A stretch of 64,000 nucleotides of DNA from Gordonia aichiensis NBRC 108223 (GCF_000332975.1 NZ_BANR01000006.1:1-64000); one strand, 5' to 3'; counted from the first letter of the stretch, positions 9,832-18,795 are shown. Numbers and translations are program-made. The notes: generated by a model from the sequence alone, not told the origin.

Positions 9832-10535
9832 GGGTTCGGAACTTTCTGTGTGGACGAGTTGTCGGTGGACGATTCAGTGGCCGTTGATGATTCGGTGGCC
9901 GTTGATGATTCACCATCTGCAGGCACAGTGAATTGCTGCGCGGCCCACAGACATCCGGTGTCGTCGAGCCATTCGATCCGATTGCCGCGAAGTCGCCGAA
10001 TGAGGTCGTCGACCCAGCCAACCTGTGCGCGCAGCGTGGCGGCCCGACATCCGAGGTCGAGATAGAACATCTCCGGCTTGCCGAGGGAGAGCATGGCGGA
10101 GTGCGCGACGTCGAGGTCGCCGAGTTCCCTCCGCATCTGGCTGAGTCGCTCCTCGAGGAGTTCGACGACACGATCACGCGGGAGACCATGCGCTTCGGAC
10201 AGCGCCAGATAAAGCTCGGGATATTCGACGGGATGGCGCGCCAGGATCAGTTCCAGGCTCTCGACGAGCGCCGCGCGCCCACGATCGGTGATCGCATAAA
10301 TGGTCCGTTCCGGCCGATTGCCCTCTCTCTCGACGCCGTGTACCTCGATGAGTCCTCCCTGGGCGAGACGGTCCACCGAGTGGTACATGGTCCCGGCCCG
10401 GAACTTGCAGAGACGGTCCTCGCCCCTTTCGACGGTGGTCTGGAACATCTCATAGGGATGCATCGGCTTTTCCATCAGCAACCCCAGAACCAACACGGCC
10501 AGCGGCCCCAGTGGAGCCGAACACTTATCGGTCAC
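9828..10535 (-). CDS. PadR-family transcriptional regulator
   Basis: This 235-residue protein begins with a winged helix of PadR type: LAVLVLGLLMEKPMHPYEM, then a RAGTMYHSVDRLAQGGL recognition region and a wing with ERTIYAITDRG. A Vir-like helical C-terminal domain follows (~90-180). GTG at 10535 is chosen because AGGAG lies about 9 nt upstream and the protein then begins just before the winged helix; longer in-frame starts would add 53 unlikely residues. The last ~40 residues are a Ser/Thr/Glu tail with a perfect internal repeat, unusual for the family. It is the first gene of the padR-MFS operon and probably represses it through the dyad embedded in its promoter. Confidence 0.88.
   Translation of the reverse strand: MTDKCSAPLGPLAVLVLGLLMEKPMHPYEMFQTTVERGEDRLCKFRAGTMYHSVDRLAQGGLIEVHGVEREGNRPERTIYAITDRGRAALVESLELILARHPVEYPELYLALSEAHGLPRDRVVELLEERLSQMRRELGDLDVAHSAMLSLGKPEMFYLDLGCRAATLRAQVGWVDDLIRRLRGNRIEWLDDTGCLWAAQQFTVPADGESSTATESSTATESSTDNSSTQKVPNP
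9875..9910. repeat. two tandem 18-bp units inside the padR 3' end
   Basis: Two adjacent 18-bp copies differ at one base (cagtggcc... versus cggtggcc...), and a degenerate 12-bp third unit precedes them at 9863-9874. They encode a repeated STATES-type hexapeptide in the acidic tail. The unit length is a multiple of 3, so copy-number change would keep the frame. Confidence 0.8.
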
Positions 10536-10587
10536 AGTCGTGTAGCTCCTCTCCCCAGTTGGTGCATGGCGGGTAGTGCCGGGCCAG

Positions 10588-10629
10588 TTATTCCAGGTGG
10601 AATATATCCAGGTGAATAACGGGAGGCAA
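10588..10629 (-). promoter_or_regulatory. padR promoter with embedded operator dyad
   Basis: On the minus strand TTGCCT (10629-10624), a 17-bp spacer and TATATT (10606-10601) make a good housekeeping promoter about 65 nt before the padR start. TTATTC (10588-10593) and GAATAA (10614-10619) are perfect arms of a 32-bp dyad that covers the spacer and -10. CCAGGTG also occurs twice, 15 bp apart (10593 and 10608). This placement suits autorepression by the PadR protein, which is an inference. Confidence 0.55.
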
Positions 10630-10680
10630 CACCGATGAGGCACCGCATCTGCATCGCCCGCAACGGGCGTCCACGACAAC

Positions 10681-10709
10681 CGGCGCCGTGGCACGTGGCC
10701 ACGACGCCG
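10681..10709 (-). terminator. strong hairpin downstream of the NTF2-like gene
   Basis: CGTGGC and GCCACG (loop ACGTG) form a 6-bp stem, extended by CGGCG/CGCCG after one C-A mismatch. It lies about 20 nt after the stop at 10730, with no U-tract. It probably separates the hemerythrin/NTF2 transcript from padR. Confidence 0.45.
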
Positions 10710-10729
10710 ATGTTGCTGATGAGACGTGA

Positions 10730-11134
10730 TCAGCAGGCTCCACCGAAGGGATGGTCGATCACGTATTTCCAGGTACCGTCGGGCTGACGCCGCGCGAGCT
10801 CGTCGGTCACGCCGGCCAGCGCAACCGGGGCGCCGTCCTCCCCGACACCACCGTCCATGGTGAACGCAATACTGCTCAGCACCAGGTCTTCGTGCTCGAG
10901 CCAGTGCCGGGGAGTGAATCGGAGTGTGCCACCGAGCCCGAGGAACCAGCTCAGCGATGCGCGGATGGCATCGTGCCCCCGGACCGGCTCCGCATCCGGC
11001 CCGGGCACGATCACCGCATCGGGTTCGTACATGGTCATCAGCAGGTCGAGGTCGCCCGCGTTGAAGGCATCTCGCCAGCGTTCATTGAGGTCGAACGGAC
11101 GAGCTGCGACTGCGGTGGGATCGGAAATGGTCAT
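10730..11134 (-). CDS. SnoaL/NTF2-like fold protein
   Basis: The 134-residue single-domain protein matches the ketosteroid-isomerase-like (NTF2) superfamily: an N-terminal helix with FNAGDLDLLMTMYEPDA, then FTPRHWLEHEDLVLSSI and the final strand with W-YVIDHPFG. Members are small cone-shaped dimers that may be enzymes or ligand-binding proteins, and no catalytic set can be assigned here. It follows the hemerythrin gene by 57 nt on the same strand and is probably co-transcribed. ATG 11134 is preceded by GAGAG, a modest ribosome-binding site. Confidence 0.75.
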   Translation of the reverse strand: MTISDPTAVAARPFDLNERWRDAFNAGDLDLLMTMYEPDAVIVPGPDAEPVRGHDAIRASLSWFLGLGGTLRFTPRHWLEHEDLVLSSIAFTMDGGVGEDGAPVALAGVTDELARRQPDGTWKYVIDHPFGGAC

Positions 11135-11191
11135 GGAACTCTCTTTTCTGTGTTTCTTGAACGTCGGACAGGGTGGTGAACAGATCGGTGA

Positions 11192-11890
11192 TCAGGGGCG
11201 TCGCGTGCCGTACAGGCGTGCGGCACGGCGCGCGTAGACGCGCGGGGCGAGTCGGGGAACGATCATGCGCAGAGGGGTCGGCGTGGTGTGCAGCATCTGG
11301 GCGAGCACCTCGGGATCGCCCTCGTAGCAGAACATTCCGAAGACGAGGAGCAGTGCGCTCTTGGGGACGCCTGCCGCACCCGCCTCGCCAATGGCGCCCC
11401 ATTCTCGGGGAGACAGGTGGACTGCTGCCAACGGCAGCAGGTATCGCTCCTCGGCCTCGAGATGTTCGCGAAGCAATTGATCGAGGACTTCGAGCGCTAC
11501 GATCAAGCGTTCGGTCTCGGTGTCGTGCTGATTCGCCACCCACTCGGCCTTCGCCACTCCGACGCGGTCGAGTGCCGTCTCAATGCCGGCGTGCTGAGCT
11601 TCAGCGGCTGCCACGAATGCACTCTCCGACGGCGCCAGGCGTGGGGCGAGCACCGGCCACAGCAGCGCATCCTCACCGGCGTGGTGGTGATGGAGCAGTG
11701 AACAGATCAACTCGAGATGCTCGACGGCTCCGCGCACGGCGCGCCGCGAACCGTGTTGTGCGCGGCGAATTGCGTTGGGAGCCAATCGGAATTCCCGGAG
11801 TAACGCGGTGTGGACCACGATCATGTCGCGAATGTCGGCGCCCGCGGCGTCGGTGATGTCGGCCAGTGGCGGACCAGGTGTTGTGTTCAT
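11192..11890 (-). CDS. hemerythrin-domain protein
   Basis: The 232-residue helical protein has histidine/acidic motifs placed as in hemerythrin HHE domains: HTALLRE (~25), a HHHHAGEDALLWP block (~72), HAGIE (~105) and EHLEAEERYLLP (~145). These would bind a di-iron centre that senses or carries O2, NO or reactive species. The C-terminal ~70 residues, ending in a basic RRAARLYG stretch, are outside the domain. ATG 11890 is chosen over an upstream in-frame start, which would reach into the divergent promoter. It is divergent from the LuxR gene across 88 nt that contain a palindrome, suggesting common control. Confidence 0.85.
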   Translation of the reverse strand: MNTTPGPPLADITDAAGADIRDMIVVHTALLREFRLAPNAIRRAQHGSRRAVRGAVEHLELICSLLHHHHAGEDALLWPVLAPRLAPSESAFVAAAEAQHAGIETALDRVGVAKAEWVANQHDTETERLIVALEVLDQLLREHLEAEERYLLPLAAVHLSPREWGAIGEAGAAGVPKSALLLVFGMFCYEGDPEVLAQMLHTTPTPLRMIVPRLAPRVYARRAARLYGTRRP

Positions 11891-11927
11891 GCCGAGAACT
11901 CTCGTCCATGATCGATGCGCGGCCCAT

Positions 11928-11941
11928 CCCAGAAATCTGGG
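11928..11941. promoter_or_regulatory. palindromic operator candidate between hemerythrin and LuxR genes
   Basis: CCCAGA-AA-TCTGGG is a perfect dyad of 6-bp arms in the short divergent region, 25 bp upstream of the LuxR -10 box. The LuxR-type product is the obvious candidate to bind it, controlling itself and the hemerythrin gene. This is inferred from position. Confidence 0.45.
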
Positions 11942-11965
11942 GTATTTGCGCACGCCGCGCCGAAC

Positions 11966-11971
11966 TAGCAT
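11966..11971 (+). promoter_or_regulatory. -10 box of leaderless luxR-type transcript
   Basis: TAGCAT followed by 7 nt and ATG 11979. It supports that ATG over the in-frame ATG at 11970, which lies inside the box. Confidence 0.45.
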
Positions 11972-11978
11972 GGAAAGC

Positions 11979-13025
11979 ATGAACACTGCCCGGTGGCGAA
12001 GTCTCGACGACCGGCTCGCCGACGGGCTGCGCCCAGATCTGGACCGCTCCGCGCTCGCCGCCGTCGTCTACTCCGCACTCGGCGATTACGTGCCGTACGA
12101 CTTCGCTTGTCTGGCAACGTCAGACCCCGCATCGGGTGTCATCACCTGGACGTCGAAAACCCGCGATCTGGGCGTCGGCGACGAAGAGTTCGCTGCCGGC
12201 GAATACGGCCCGCCCGACGTCAACAAATTCGAGGACCTCGCCCGCCGACGACCACCCGTGGGAGCGCTGCACATCGACACCAACGGCGACCTCGACCGAT
12301 GCCGTCGACACCGGGAGTTCATGCGGCCGCGCTTCGGCTTCGGCGACGAGCTGCGTGTGGTCTTCACCAGCCGTGGAGCCAGTTGGGGCGCGATGGGAAT
12401 CTATCGACGCCTCGGTGATGCGCCCTTTTCGGCCGGCGACGTCGAGGCGGTCGCCGACATGATCGACACCGTCGCGCACGCGATCGCGCGAAGCCTTTTC
12501 AGGTTGCCGACCGGGCGCGGCGCCGACTCGGTGTCCGGTGACGGGCCCGCGGTCCTGATCGTTGACGCATCGGACGCACTCACCCACGTGACGGCTGCGG
12601 CGCGGTCGGCCATCGAGGATCTCGGCGGCTGGGATCACGGCCAGTTACCCGCAAACCTGCTGGCCGTGGTGGCCCGAACGCGGACCTCCGGCGAACACCT
12701 CACCACCCGCGCCCTGACGAACTCGGGACGGTGGATGAGCTTGCGGGCCGCACCCTTGGACAACACTGGCGGCGGCATCGACGTGGTGGTCAGTCTCGAG
12801 GAGACAGCGCGCGCGTCCCTGAGCAGGCTCGCCCTCGCAGCACACGGACTGACCGCTCGTGAGGAAGAGGTCGCCCTGCTGGTCCTGCAGGGGGTGAACA
12901 CGGAAGGTATTGCTGCGTCCCTGCACCTGTCGCCGCACACCGTCCAAGACCACCTGAAAGCTGTGTTCGCCAAGGTCGGCGTCCGCAGCAGACGTGCGCT
13001 GACGGCGCGGTTCCTGTCGAGCTGA
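11979..13025 (+). CDS. LuxR-type regulator with GAF-like sensor region
   Basis: This 348-residue protein has a C-terminal LuxR/NarL helix-turn-helix (~285-348): GLTAREEEVALLVLQG, then IAASLHLSPHTVQDHLKAVF and KVGVRSRR. The N-terminal ~190 residues show the alternating pattern of a GAF-like sensor (a DELRVVFTSRGASWGAMGIYR strand pair). There is no receiver Asp cluster, so it is not a classical response regulator. The start is chosen from the TAGCAT-N7-ATG spacing. It is divergent from the hemerythrin gene and 45 nt before the thiol transferase gene, which has its own -10 box. A redox or oxygen-linked signal is a reasonable guess from the neighbours only. Confidence 0.85.
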   Translation: MNTARWRSLDDRLADGLRPDLDRSALAAVVYSALGDYVPYDFACLATSDPASGVITWTSKTRDLGVGDEEFAAGEYGPPDVNKFEDLARRRPPVGALHIDTNGDLDRCRRHREFMRPRFGFGDELRVVFTSRGASWGAMGIYRRLGDAPFSAGDVEAVADMIDTVAHAIARSLFRLPTGRGADSVSGDGPAVLIVDASDALTHVTAAARSAIEDLGGWDHGQLPANLLAVVARTRTSGEHLTTRALTNSGRWMSLRAAPLDNTGGGIDVVVSLEETARASLSRLALAAHGLTAREEEVALLVLQGVNTEGIAASLHLSPHTVQDHLKAVFAKVGVRSRRALTARFLSS

Positions 13026-13057
13026 CCAGGCACAACCCCAATGTCGTTCGCGATCAC

Positions 13058-13063
13058 TACTGT
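13058..13063 (+). promoter_or_regulatory. -10 box of the thiol-transferase operon
   Basis: TACTGT, 7 nt, then ATG 13071. It argues for that start over the upstream in-frame ATG at 13041 and for an independent, leaderless operon transcript. Confidence 0.42.
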
Positions 13064-13070
13064 GGATTCC

Positions 13071-14126
13071 ATGAGCGCCGATCAGTCCACCGCAACGCAC
13101 GAGTCCGAGGAGCAGGCGTCCTACGTCACGAGCGGACAGGAGTTCGTTCGCGACACGCAGTACATCGAGACGCGCATCACACGCGACGGTCGCGACGGCT
13201 ATCCCGTCGAGCCGGACAGGTACCGACTCGTCGCCGCGCGCGCTTGCCCGTGGGCCAATCGCACCCTCATCGTGCGACGACTCCTCGGGCTCGAGGACGC
13301 CATCTCACTGGGCCTGTGCGGTCCCACCCACGACAAGAACTCATGGACGTTCGACCTCGACCCGGGCGGAGTCGATCCCGTTCTCAAGATCCCCCGCCTC
13401 AAGGACGCCTACGAGAAGCGCTTTCCCGGCTACCCGAAGGGCATCACCGTTCCGGCGATCGTCGATGTGCCCAGCGGCGAGGTCGTCACCAACGACTTCA
13501 AGCAGATCACCGTCGATTTCGAGGTCGAGTGGGTCGACTACCACCGCGACGGCGCACCCGATCTCTATCCGGAGCACCTGCGCGACGAGATCGAAACCGT
13601 CAGCAAGGGCGTCTACACCGAGGTCAACAATGGCGTTTACCGCTGCGGATTTGCCGGAAGCCAGGAGGCGTACGACAAGGCGTACGAGCGACTTTTCACC
13701 AAGCTCGACGACCTGACCGAACGCCTCAGCTCGCAGCGGTACTTGGTCGGCGACACCATCACCGAGGCCGACGTCCGCCTGTTCACGACGCTGGCGCGAT
13801 TCGATCCGGTGTACCACGGGCACTTCAAGTGCAATCGCAGCAAGCTCGCCGAGATGCCGGTGTTGTGGGCGTATGCGCGCGATCTGTTCCAGACCCCGGG
13901 TTTCGGCGACACCATCGACTTCACGCAGATCAAGCAGCACTACTACATCGTTCATCGCGATATCAACCCGACCGGCATCGTGCCGGATGGACCTGATCTG
14001 CGGAACTGGCTGACCCCGCACCACCGTGAAGAACTCGGGGGACGCCCCTTCGGCGACGGAACTCCGCCTCCCCCACCGCAGCCGAGCGAGGTCGTTCCCG
14101 AACAGGATTGGGTGCCGCTGTCATGA
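13071..14126 (+). CDS. ECM4/YqjG-type glutathionyl-hydroquinone reductase-like GST protein
   Basis: The 351-residue protein belongs to the Xi-class GST family. It has the catalytic CPWAN motif near residue 58, the LCGPTHDKNSW block, DPVLKIPRLKDAY, and the conserved VNNGVYRCGFA segment leading into the all-helical C-terminal domain. The family reductively removes a thiol from thiolated hydroquinones. Mycobacteriales use mycothiol rather than glutathione, so the natural thiol is probably mycothiol (inference). The stop overlaps the next gene by 4 nt. Coupling with a membrane-type protein and an ABC exporter suggests a detoxification unit. Confidence 0.85.
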   Translation: MSADQSTATHESEEQASYVTSGQEFVRDTQYIETRITRDGRDGYPVEPDRYRLVAARACPWANRTLIVRRLLGLEDAISLGLCGPTHDKNSWTFDLDPGGVDPVLKIPRLKDAYEKRFPGYPKGITVPAIVDVPSGEVVTNDFKQITVDFEVEWVDYHRDGAPDLYPEHLRDEIETVSKGVYTEVNNGVYRCGFAGSQEAYDKAYERLFTKLDDLTERLSSQRYLVGDTITEADVRLFTTLARFDPVYHGHFKCNRSKLAEMPVLWAYARDLFQTPGFGDTIDFTQIKQHYYIVHRDINPTGIVPDGPDLRNWLTPHHREELGGRPFGDGTPPPPPQPSEVVPEQDWVPLS

Positions 14127-14863
14127 CCGACGCCAAACGAACCGAGCAGAAGCCTCCCAAGAAGGCGGTCGAACTCACCGGGTCGGTCCTCGACAAGGCG
14201 CAGCGTCTGCAGGCACCCGCCGTCGAGAAGTATGTCAATGCGCTACGCAAGGCGCATCCGGACGAGTCGCCCGAACAGATCATCCGCCGTCTGGAGAAGC
14301 AGTACCTGCGTACGGTCATGGGCTCCGGAAGCGCCGTCGGCGCAACCGCAGCAGTACCCGGTATCGGCACGATGACCGCGCTCGGCGCCATGACCGGTGA
14401 GACGGTGCTGTTCCTTGAGGCCTCCGCGCTGCTGGCTCTCGCGATAGCCGAGGTACACGGGATCGGCGTCGAACAGTCAGAACGGCGAAAGACACTTGTA
14501 CTGGCCGTCGCACTCGGCGAGGAGGGAGTCGCCGCGCTCGGCCGACTCATCGGAACCCGCGGCGGCGCGTTGCGCCGACTGGGGACCGCGGCCATTCCCG
14601 GGGGCGGCGTGGGCAAACTGAACACTGCGTTGATGAACAAGATCGTCAAGAAGTATGCGATCAAGCGCGCGCCCCTGATCTTCGGCAAGATGATGCCCGC
14701 AGGCATCGGCGCCGTCGTCGGCGGTGTCGGCAACCGCGCACTCGGACGTCGCGTCGTCCTCAACGCACGTGAAGCATTCGGACCCGCACCGAAATCGTGG
14801 CACGGCGACGTCGTCGACGGTTCTGTGGTGACCGAACCCGGTCTGCCTTCCGGCGATCGGTGA
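14123..14863 (+). CDS. EcsC-like conserved membrane-associated protein
   Basis: This 246-residue protein resembles EcsC-family proteins: an N-terminal amphipathic segment with paired helices, then the Gly/Ala-rich hydrophobic block GATAAVPGIGTMTALGAM followed by LFLEASALLALAIAEVHG, and a second Gly-rich hydrophobic stretch near residue 205. Its biochemical role is not established. ATG 14123 overlaps the stop of the GST-like gene (ATGA), and its own stop overlaps the next start (GTGA), so three proteins are coupled. Family assignment is by eye and moderate. Confidence 0.55.
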   Translation: MTDAKRTEQKPPKKAVELTGSVLDKAQRLQAPAVEKYVNALRKAHPDESPEQIIRRLEKQYLRTVMGSGSAVGATAAVPGIGTMTALGAMTGETVLFLEASALLALAIAEVHGIGVEQSERRKTLVLAVALGEEGVAALGRLIGTRGGALRRLGTAAIPGGGVGKLNTALMNKIVKKYAIKRAPLIFGKMMPAGIGAVVGGVGNRALGRRVVLNAREAFGPAPKSWHGDVVDGSVVTEPGLPSGDR

Positions 14864-17800
14864 CCGACTCCCTCACAGACAGCCCGGCTGCCACGCAAGA
14901 GCGAGGTGCCCCGGTCCCCGTCACGCCGTCGCGTCGAGAACCAGTCGGCTGGATTCGACGACTTGCCGCCGAGTGCTGGCGGCACCGCAGACTGGTCGTG
15001 GTCACCCTTGCGGTGACGTTGGTCGCGGTCGGCGTCGACCTGGTAGCGCCGTTGCTCGCCAAAGCGGCGATCGACCACGCGACAGGGGCTGTGCACGGTG
15101 GCCCGACCATCGCCACGATCGTCGGGGCGCTGCTCGTGCTCGCAGTCGTGCGCTACGCCTGTCAGTTCGGGCGCAGACTCACCGCGGGACAACTGTCGAT
15201 CAGCGTGCAGAACGCGATTCGGCTCCGACTCATGCGCACGCTGCTGCATCTCGACGGTGCGGCACAGTCGCGCATCAGCACGGGACAGGTTGTCTCGCGG
15301 TCGATCTCCGACCTGCAAATCGTCCAGGGCCTGTTGGCCGTGGTGCCATTGTCTGCAGGCGCTGCGGTCCAGGTGGTGATCGCCATCGGCATCATGACCT
15401 ATCTGTCGCCCCTGCTGACCGTTGTCGCGCTGAGCATCATCCCCGTGGTCGGCGTGGTCGTGTTCACCACGCGCAGAAAGCTTTTCGCCGCGACGTGGTC
15501 GGCGCAGCAGTCGGCTGCCAACGTCGCACAGCACGTCGAGGAGACCGTGACCGGCGTGCGGGTGGTGAAGGGTTTCGGCCAGGAGTCGCGTGCCGTGGAC
15601 AAACTCGTCGGCCTTGCGCGCGACCTCTATTCGAAGCGATTGCGCGCGGCCAGGATCAACGCGCGGTTTTCTCCGACGATGGCAGCGATCCCCCAGTTGG
15701 GCATGGTCGCGGTGATTGCGCTCGGCGGGTGGCTCACCCTGCGGGGTTCGATCACCGCGGGGACCTTCCTCGCCTTCGCCACCTACGTCGCGACCATGAC
15801 GTCGCTGGCGCGTCTGCTCACCAACCTGGTCGTCAGTGCCCAGTTGGCCCGCGCGGCTGTCGACCGCGTCTACGACGTCATCGACGAACCGACCGATCCG
15901 GGCGACCGACAGACCGGCAGGGTGTCCAACGGTCCGCTGGGGCTGCGGCTCTCGGACGTGGGCTACGCATTCGGCGACAAGAGCGTGCTGCGCGACGTCG
16001 ACCTCGACATCGCTCCCGGCGAATGCGTCGCCGTTGTCGGCCCCCCGGGGTCGGGTAAATCCACTCTCGCCGAACTGACGAGCCGCTATCTCGTGCCGAC
16101 CACCGGGGCCGTGTCACTGGTCTCTACGGACGGCGCGCACAACATCGCCGACCTCTCCCCCGACGAACTGCACGCCGCACTGTCGGTCGTCTTCGACGAA
16201 CCGTTCCTGTACTCCGACACGATCGCCGCGAACATCGCGCTCGGCGCCCCGGTCGAGGCGCGGACGCTGCCGGACGGCACACCCGACCCGCGCCTCGTCG
16301 ACGCGGCGACACGCGCCGACGCACTCGAGTTCATCTCCGCTCTGCCAGACGGATTCGACACCGTCGTCGGCGAGCGCGGCCTGACACTCTCGGGCGGTCA
16401 ACGCCAGCGCGTGGCACTCGCCCGCGCTCTGTACGCCGCGCCACGCGTGCTCGTCCTCGACGACGCCACCTCCGCTGTCGACGCCGCCACCGAATCACGC
16501 ATTCTGCGTGATCTGAGGTCAGGCGGCAGCTGGGGCTCGGCTCCGGACACCCCAGACACCCCGAACAGACCGGACAGACCGACGATGCTGGTCCTCGCGC
16601 ACCGACGTTCGACGCTGATGCTCGCCGACCGCGTCGCGGTTCTCGACGACGGGTCGATCACCGATATCGGGACGGTCGCAGACCTCGACGCCCGTAATCC
16701 GCGCTTCCGGGCGCTCATGACGGGCGTGGTACCGGAGACCGCGAGCGTCCGCACCTCGACTCGCGACGAGACACCGCCGCTCACCCCCGACGCTGCACCG
16801 CAGATCGACGACGAGCTGATGGCCCGGCTCTGGCCGCCCGACGATGCCGACCAGGCCGCCGCGTCGTTGACAACGGCGCCGAGTGCCGCTGCCCCGGCGG
16901 CGCCCGGACGCCCCGGGGGCAGGGGCGGCGGCATGGCGAGCGCTCTCGGTTCGATGCAGGCGACGCCGCAGTTACTCCGAGCCGTCGAGGCCCTACCGCC
17001 CGCCGATGAGGACCCGCGCGTCGACACCGCGGCGGTACGTCGGGAAGACCGAAGATTCAGCCTGTGGGGCATCCTCTCGCCGGTACGTCTGCTGCTGGCG
17101 ACGGCGATCATCTGCATCTCGATCGACACCCTCATCGAACTCGCCTTCCCCTCGCTGGCACGTGCGGTTCTCGACGCCGCGGGTCGAGCCGACGAAACGC
17201 GTATCTGGGAGGTCGCCGGGTTCGGCGTCGCGCTGGTCGTCCTCGGGTGGATCGTCGGTGCGGTGATGACTCTGACCTCGACGCGCGCGGGTGAGCGGGT
17301 TCTGTTGGGATTACGCGTGCGCAGCTACGCGCACCTGCAACGACTCGGCCTCGACTACTACGAGCGGGAGTTGTCCGGGCGCATCATGACCCGTATGACG
17401 ACCGACGTCGACGCGTTGTCGACGTTCCTGCAGACCGGCCTGACCTCGGCGATCGTCGCCGTTCTCACCCTTGTCGGCGTCACGGTCGCGCTGCTGCTCA
17501 CCGACATCGAACTCGGGTTGATCATCTTGCCCGTCTTCCCGATCCTGATCGCCGCAACGGTGGCGTTCCGGCGGGTGGCCGCCGATGCCTATACGCGTTC
17601 GCGAGAACTGGTGAGCGTCGTCAACGCCGACTTCCAGGAGAACATCGCGGGGATCCGGACCACGCAGACCTATCGCAGCAGCGACGTGGCCATGGCGCGA
17701 TTCACCGACCGCACGCTCGAGTGGGTGCGCGCACGGATGCGTTCGCAGCGCGCCATCTCCGTGTACTTTCCGTTCATCACCCTGATGTCCGACGTCGCAG

Positions 17801-18795
17801 CGGCAGTGGCGATAGCCGTCGGCGCACATCGCATCTCGACCGGGACAATGCAGGCGGGCACGCTCGTCGCCTTCATCCTGTATCTGTCTCTACTCTTCGG
17901 TCCGGTCCAGCAACTCTCCCAGGTCTTCGACGGATATCAGCAGGCAGTTGTAGGCCTTCGGCGGATCGCCGACCTCCTTCGCACCCCCAGCTCACTCACG
18001 TCGCGTACTGAACGGAAACCCGTGCCCGCCAGAGGTTTTCGTGGTGATGCCGACCTCAACGAGGTCAGCTTCCGTTACGCCGGTGCGCAGACCGACGCGT
18101 TGAGCGAGGTGAATCTGACCATCCCGGCGGGTTCCTCACTCGCCCTTGTCGGCCGCACGGGCGCGGGCAAGTCCACCGTGGTCAAGCTGCTCGCCCGCTT
18201 CTACGACCCCACTTCGGGCGAGGTACGCATGGACGCAACCGACATCCGCGACTTCGGACTGCTCGACTACCGACACCGGATCGGACTCGTACCCCAGGAA
18301 GCGCATCTGTTCACCGGCAGCGTCGCCGACAACATCGCCTACGGCAGGCCCGACGCCGATCCGGCGCAGATCACCGCCGCAGCCCTGGCCGTTGGGGCGA
18401 CCGATGTCATCGCCGGTCTCGATGGCGGGATGCGCCACGAGGTCGGTGAGCGCGGCGGCGGGCTGTCGTCGGGCCAGCGTCAGCTCATCGCGCTTGCCCG
18501 CGCCGAGCTCGTCGACCCCGACCTCCTCCTGCTCGACGAGGCGACAGCAACACTCGACCAGGCCACGGAGGCATTGGTACTCGCAGCCGGCGAAACCGTC
18601 ACTCGTCGACGCACCTCCGTGATCGTCGCTCATCGCCTCGCGACAGCGGCCCGGGCCGATCGAATCGCGGTAGTCGACAACGGCCGCATCGTCGAGTCGG
18701 GAACACACGACGAGTTGCTGTCGTTAGGCGGAAGGTACCGCGCGTTCTGGGATGCAGGTGTCGATCCGGACGCCGACGGTATCGAGCCTGCTTGA
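14860..18795 (+). CDS. fused double ABC exporter (TMD-NBD-TMD-NBD)
   Basis: The 1311-residue type IV ABC exporter has both halves in one chain, comparable in design to M. tuberculosis Rv0194. Half 1: six-helix membrane domain ~45-340, Walker A GPPGSGKST (~395), signature LSGGQ (~510), Walker B LDDATSAVD. Half 2: membrane domain ~760-1045, Walker A GRTGAGKST (~1098), signature LSSGQ (~1202), Walker B LDEATATLD. The catalytic Glu after Walker B is Asp in NBD1, the Q-loop Gln of NBD1 is replaced (VVFDEPF against LVPQEAH), and NBD2 has LSSGQ. This is the pattern of one degenerate and one active ATP site. GTG 14860 overlaps the previous stop. The substrate is unknown; drug or lipid export is typical. 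Confidence 0.9.
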   Translation: MTDSLTDSPAATQERGAPVPVTPSRREPVGWIRRLAAECWRHRRLVVVTLAVTLVAVGVDLVAPLLAKAAIDHATGAVHGGPTIATIVGALLVLAVVRYACQFGRRLTAGQLSISVQNAIRLRLMRTLLHLDGAAQSRISTGQVVSRSISDLQIVQGLLAVVPLSAGAAVQVVIAIGIMTYLSPLLTVVALSIIPVVGVVVFTTRRKLFAATWSAQQSAANVAQHVEETVTGVRVVKGFGQESRAVDKLVGLARDLYSKRLRAARINARFSPTMAAIPQLGMVAVIALGGWLTLRGSITAGTFLAFATYVATMTSLARLLTNLVVSAQLARAAVDRVYDVIDEPTDPGDRQTGRVSNGPLGLRLSDVGYAFGDKSVLRDVDLDIAPGECVAVVGPPGSGKSTLAELTSRYLVPTTGAVSLVSTDGAHNIADLSPDELHAALSVVFDEPFLYSDTIAANIALGAPVEARTLPDGTPDPRLVDAATRADALEFISALPDGFDTVVGERGLTLSGGQRQRVALARALYAAPRVLVLDDATSAVDAATESRILRDLRSGGSWGSAPDTPDTPNRPDRPTMLVLAHRRSTLMLADRVAVLDDGSITDIGTVADLDARNPRFRALMTGVVPETASVRTSTRDETPPLTPDAAPQIDDELMARLWPPDDADQAAASLTTAPSAAAPAAPGRPGGRGGGMASALGSMQATPQLLRAVEALPPADEDPRVDTAAVRREDRRFSLWGILSPVRLLLATAIICISIDTLIELAFPSLARAVLDAAGRADETRIWEVAGFGVALVVLGWIVGAVMTLTSTRAGERVLLGLRVRSYAHLQRLGLDYYERELSGRIMTRMTTDVDALSTFLQTGLTSAIVAVLTLVGVTVALLLTDIELGLIILPVFPILIAATVAFRRVAADAYTRSRELVSVVNADFQENIAGIRTTQTYRSSDVAMARFTDRTLEWVRARMRSQRAISVYFPFITLMSDVAAAVAIAVGAHRISTGTMQAGTLVAFILYLSLLFGPVQQLSQVFDGYQQAVVGLRRIADLLRTPSSLTSRTERKPVPARGFRGDADLNEVSFRYAGAQTDALSEVNLTIPAGSSLALVGRTGAGKSTVVKLLARFYDPTSGEVRMDATDIRDFGLLDYRHRIGLVPQEAHLFTGSVADNIAYGRPDADPAQITAAALAVGATDVIAGLDGGMRHEVGERGGGLSSGQRQLIALARAELVDPDLLLLDEATATLDQATEALVLAAGETVTRRRTSVIVAHRLATAARADRIAVVDNGRIVESGTHDELLSLGGRYRAFWDAGVDPDADGIEPA

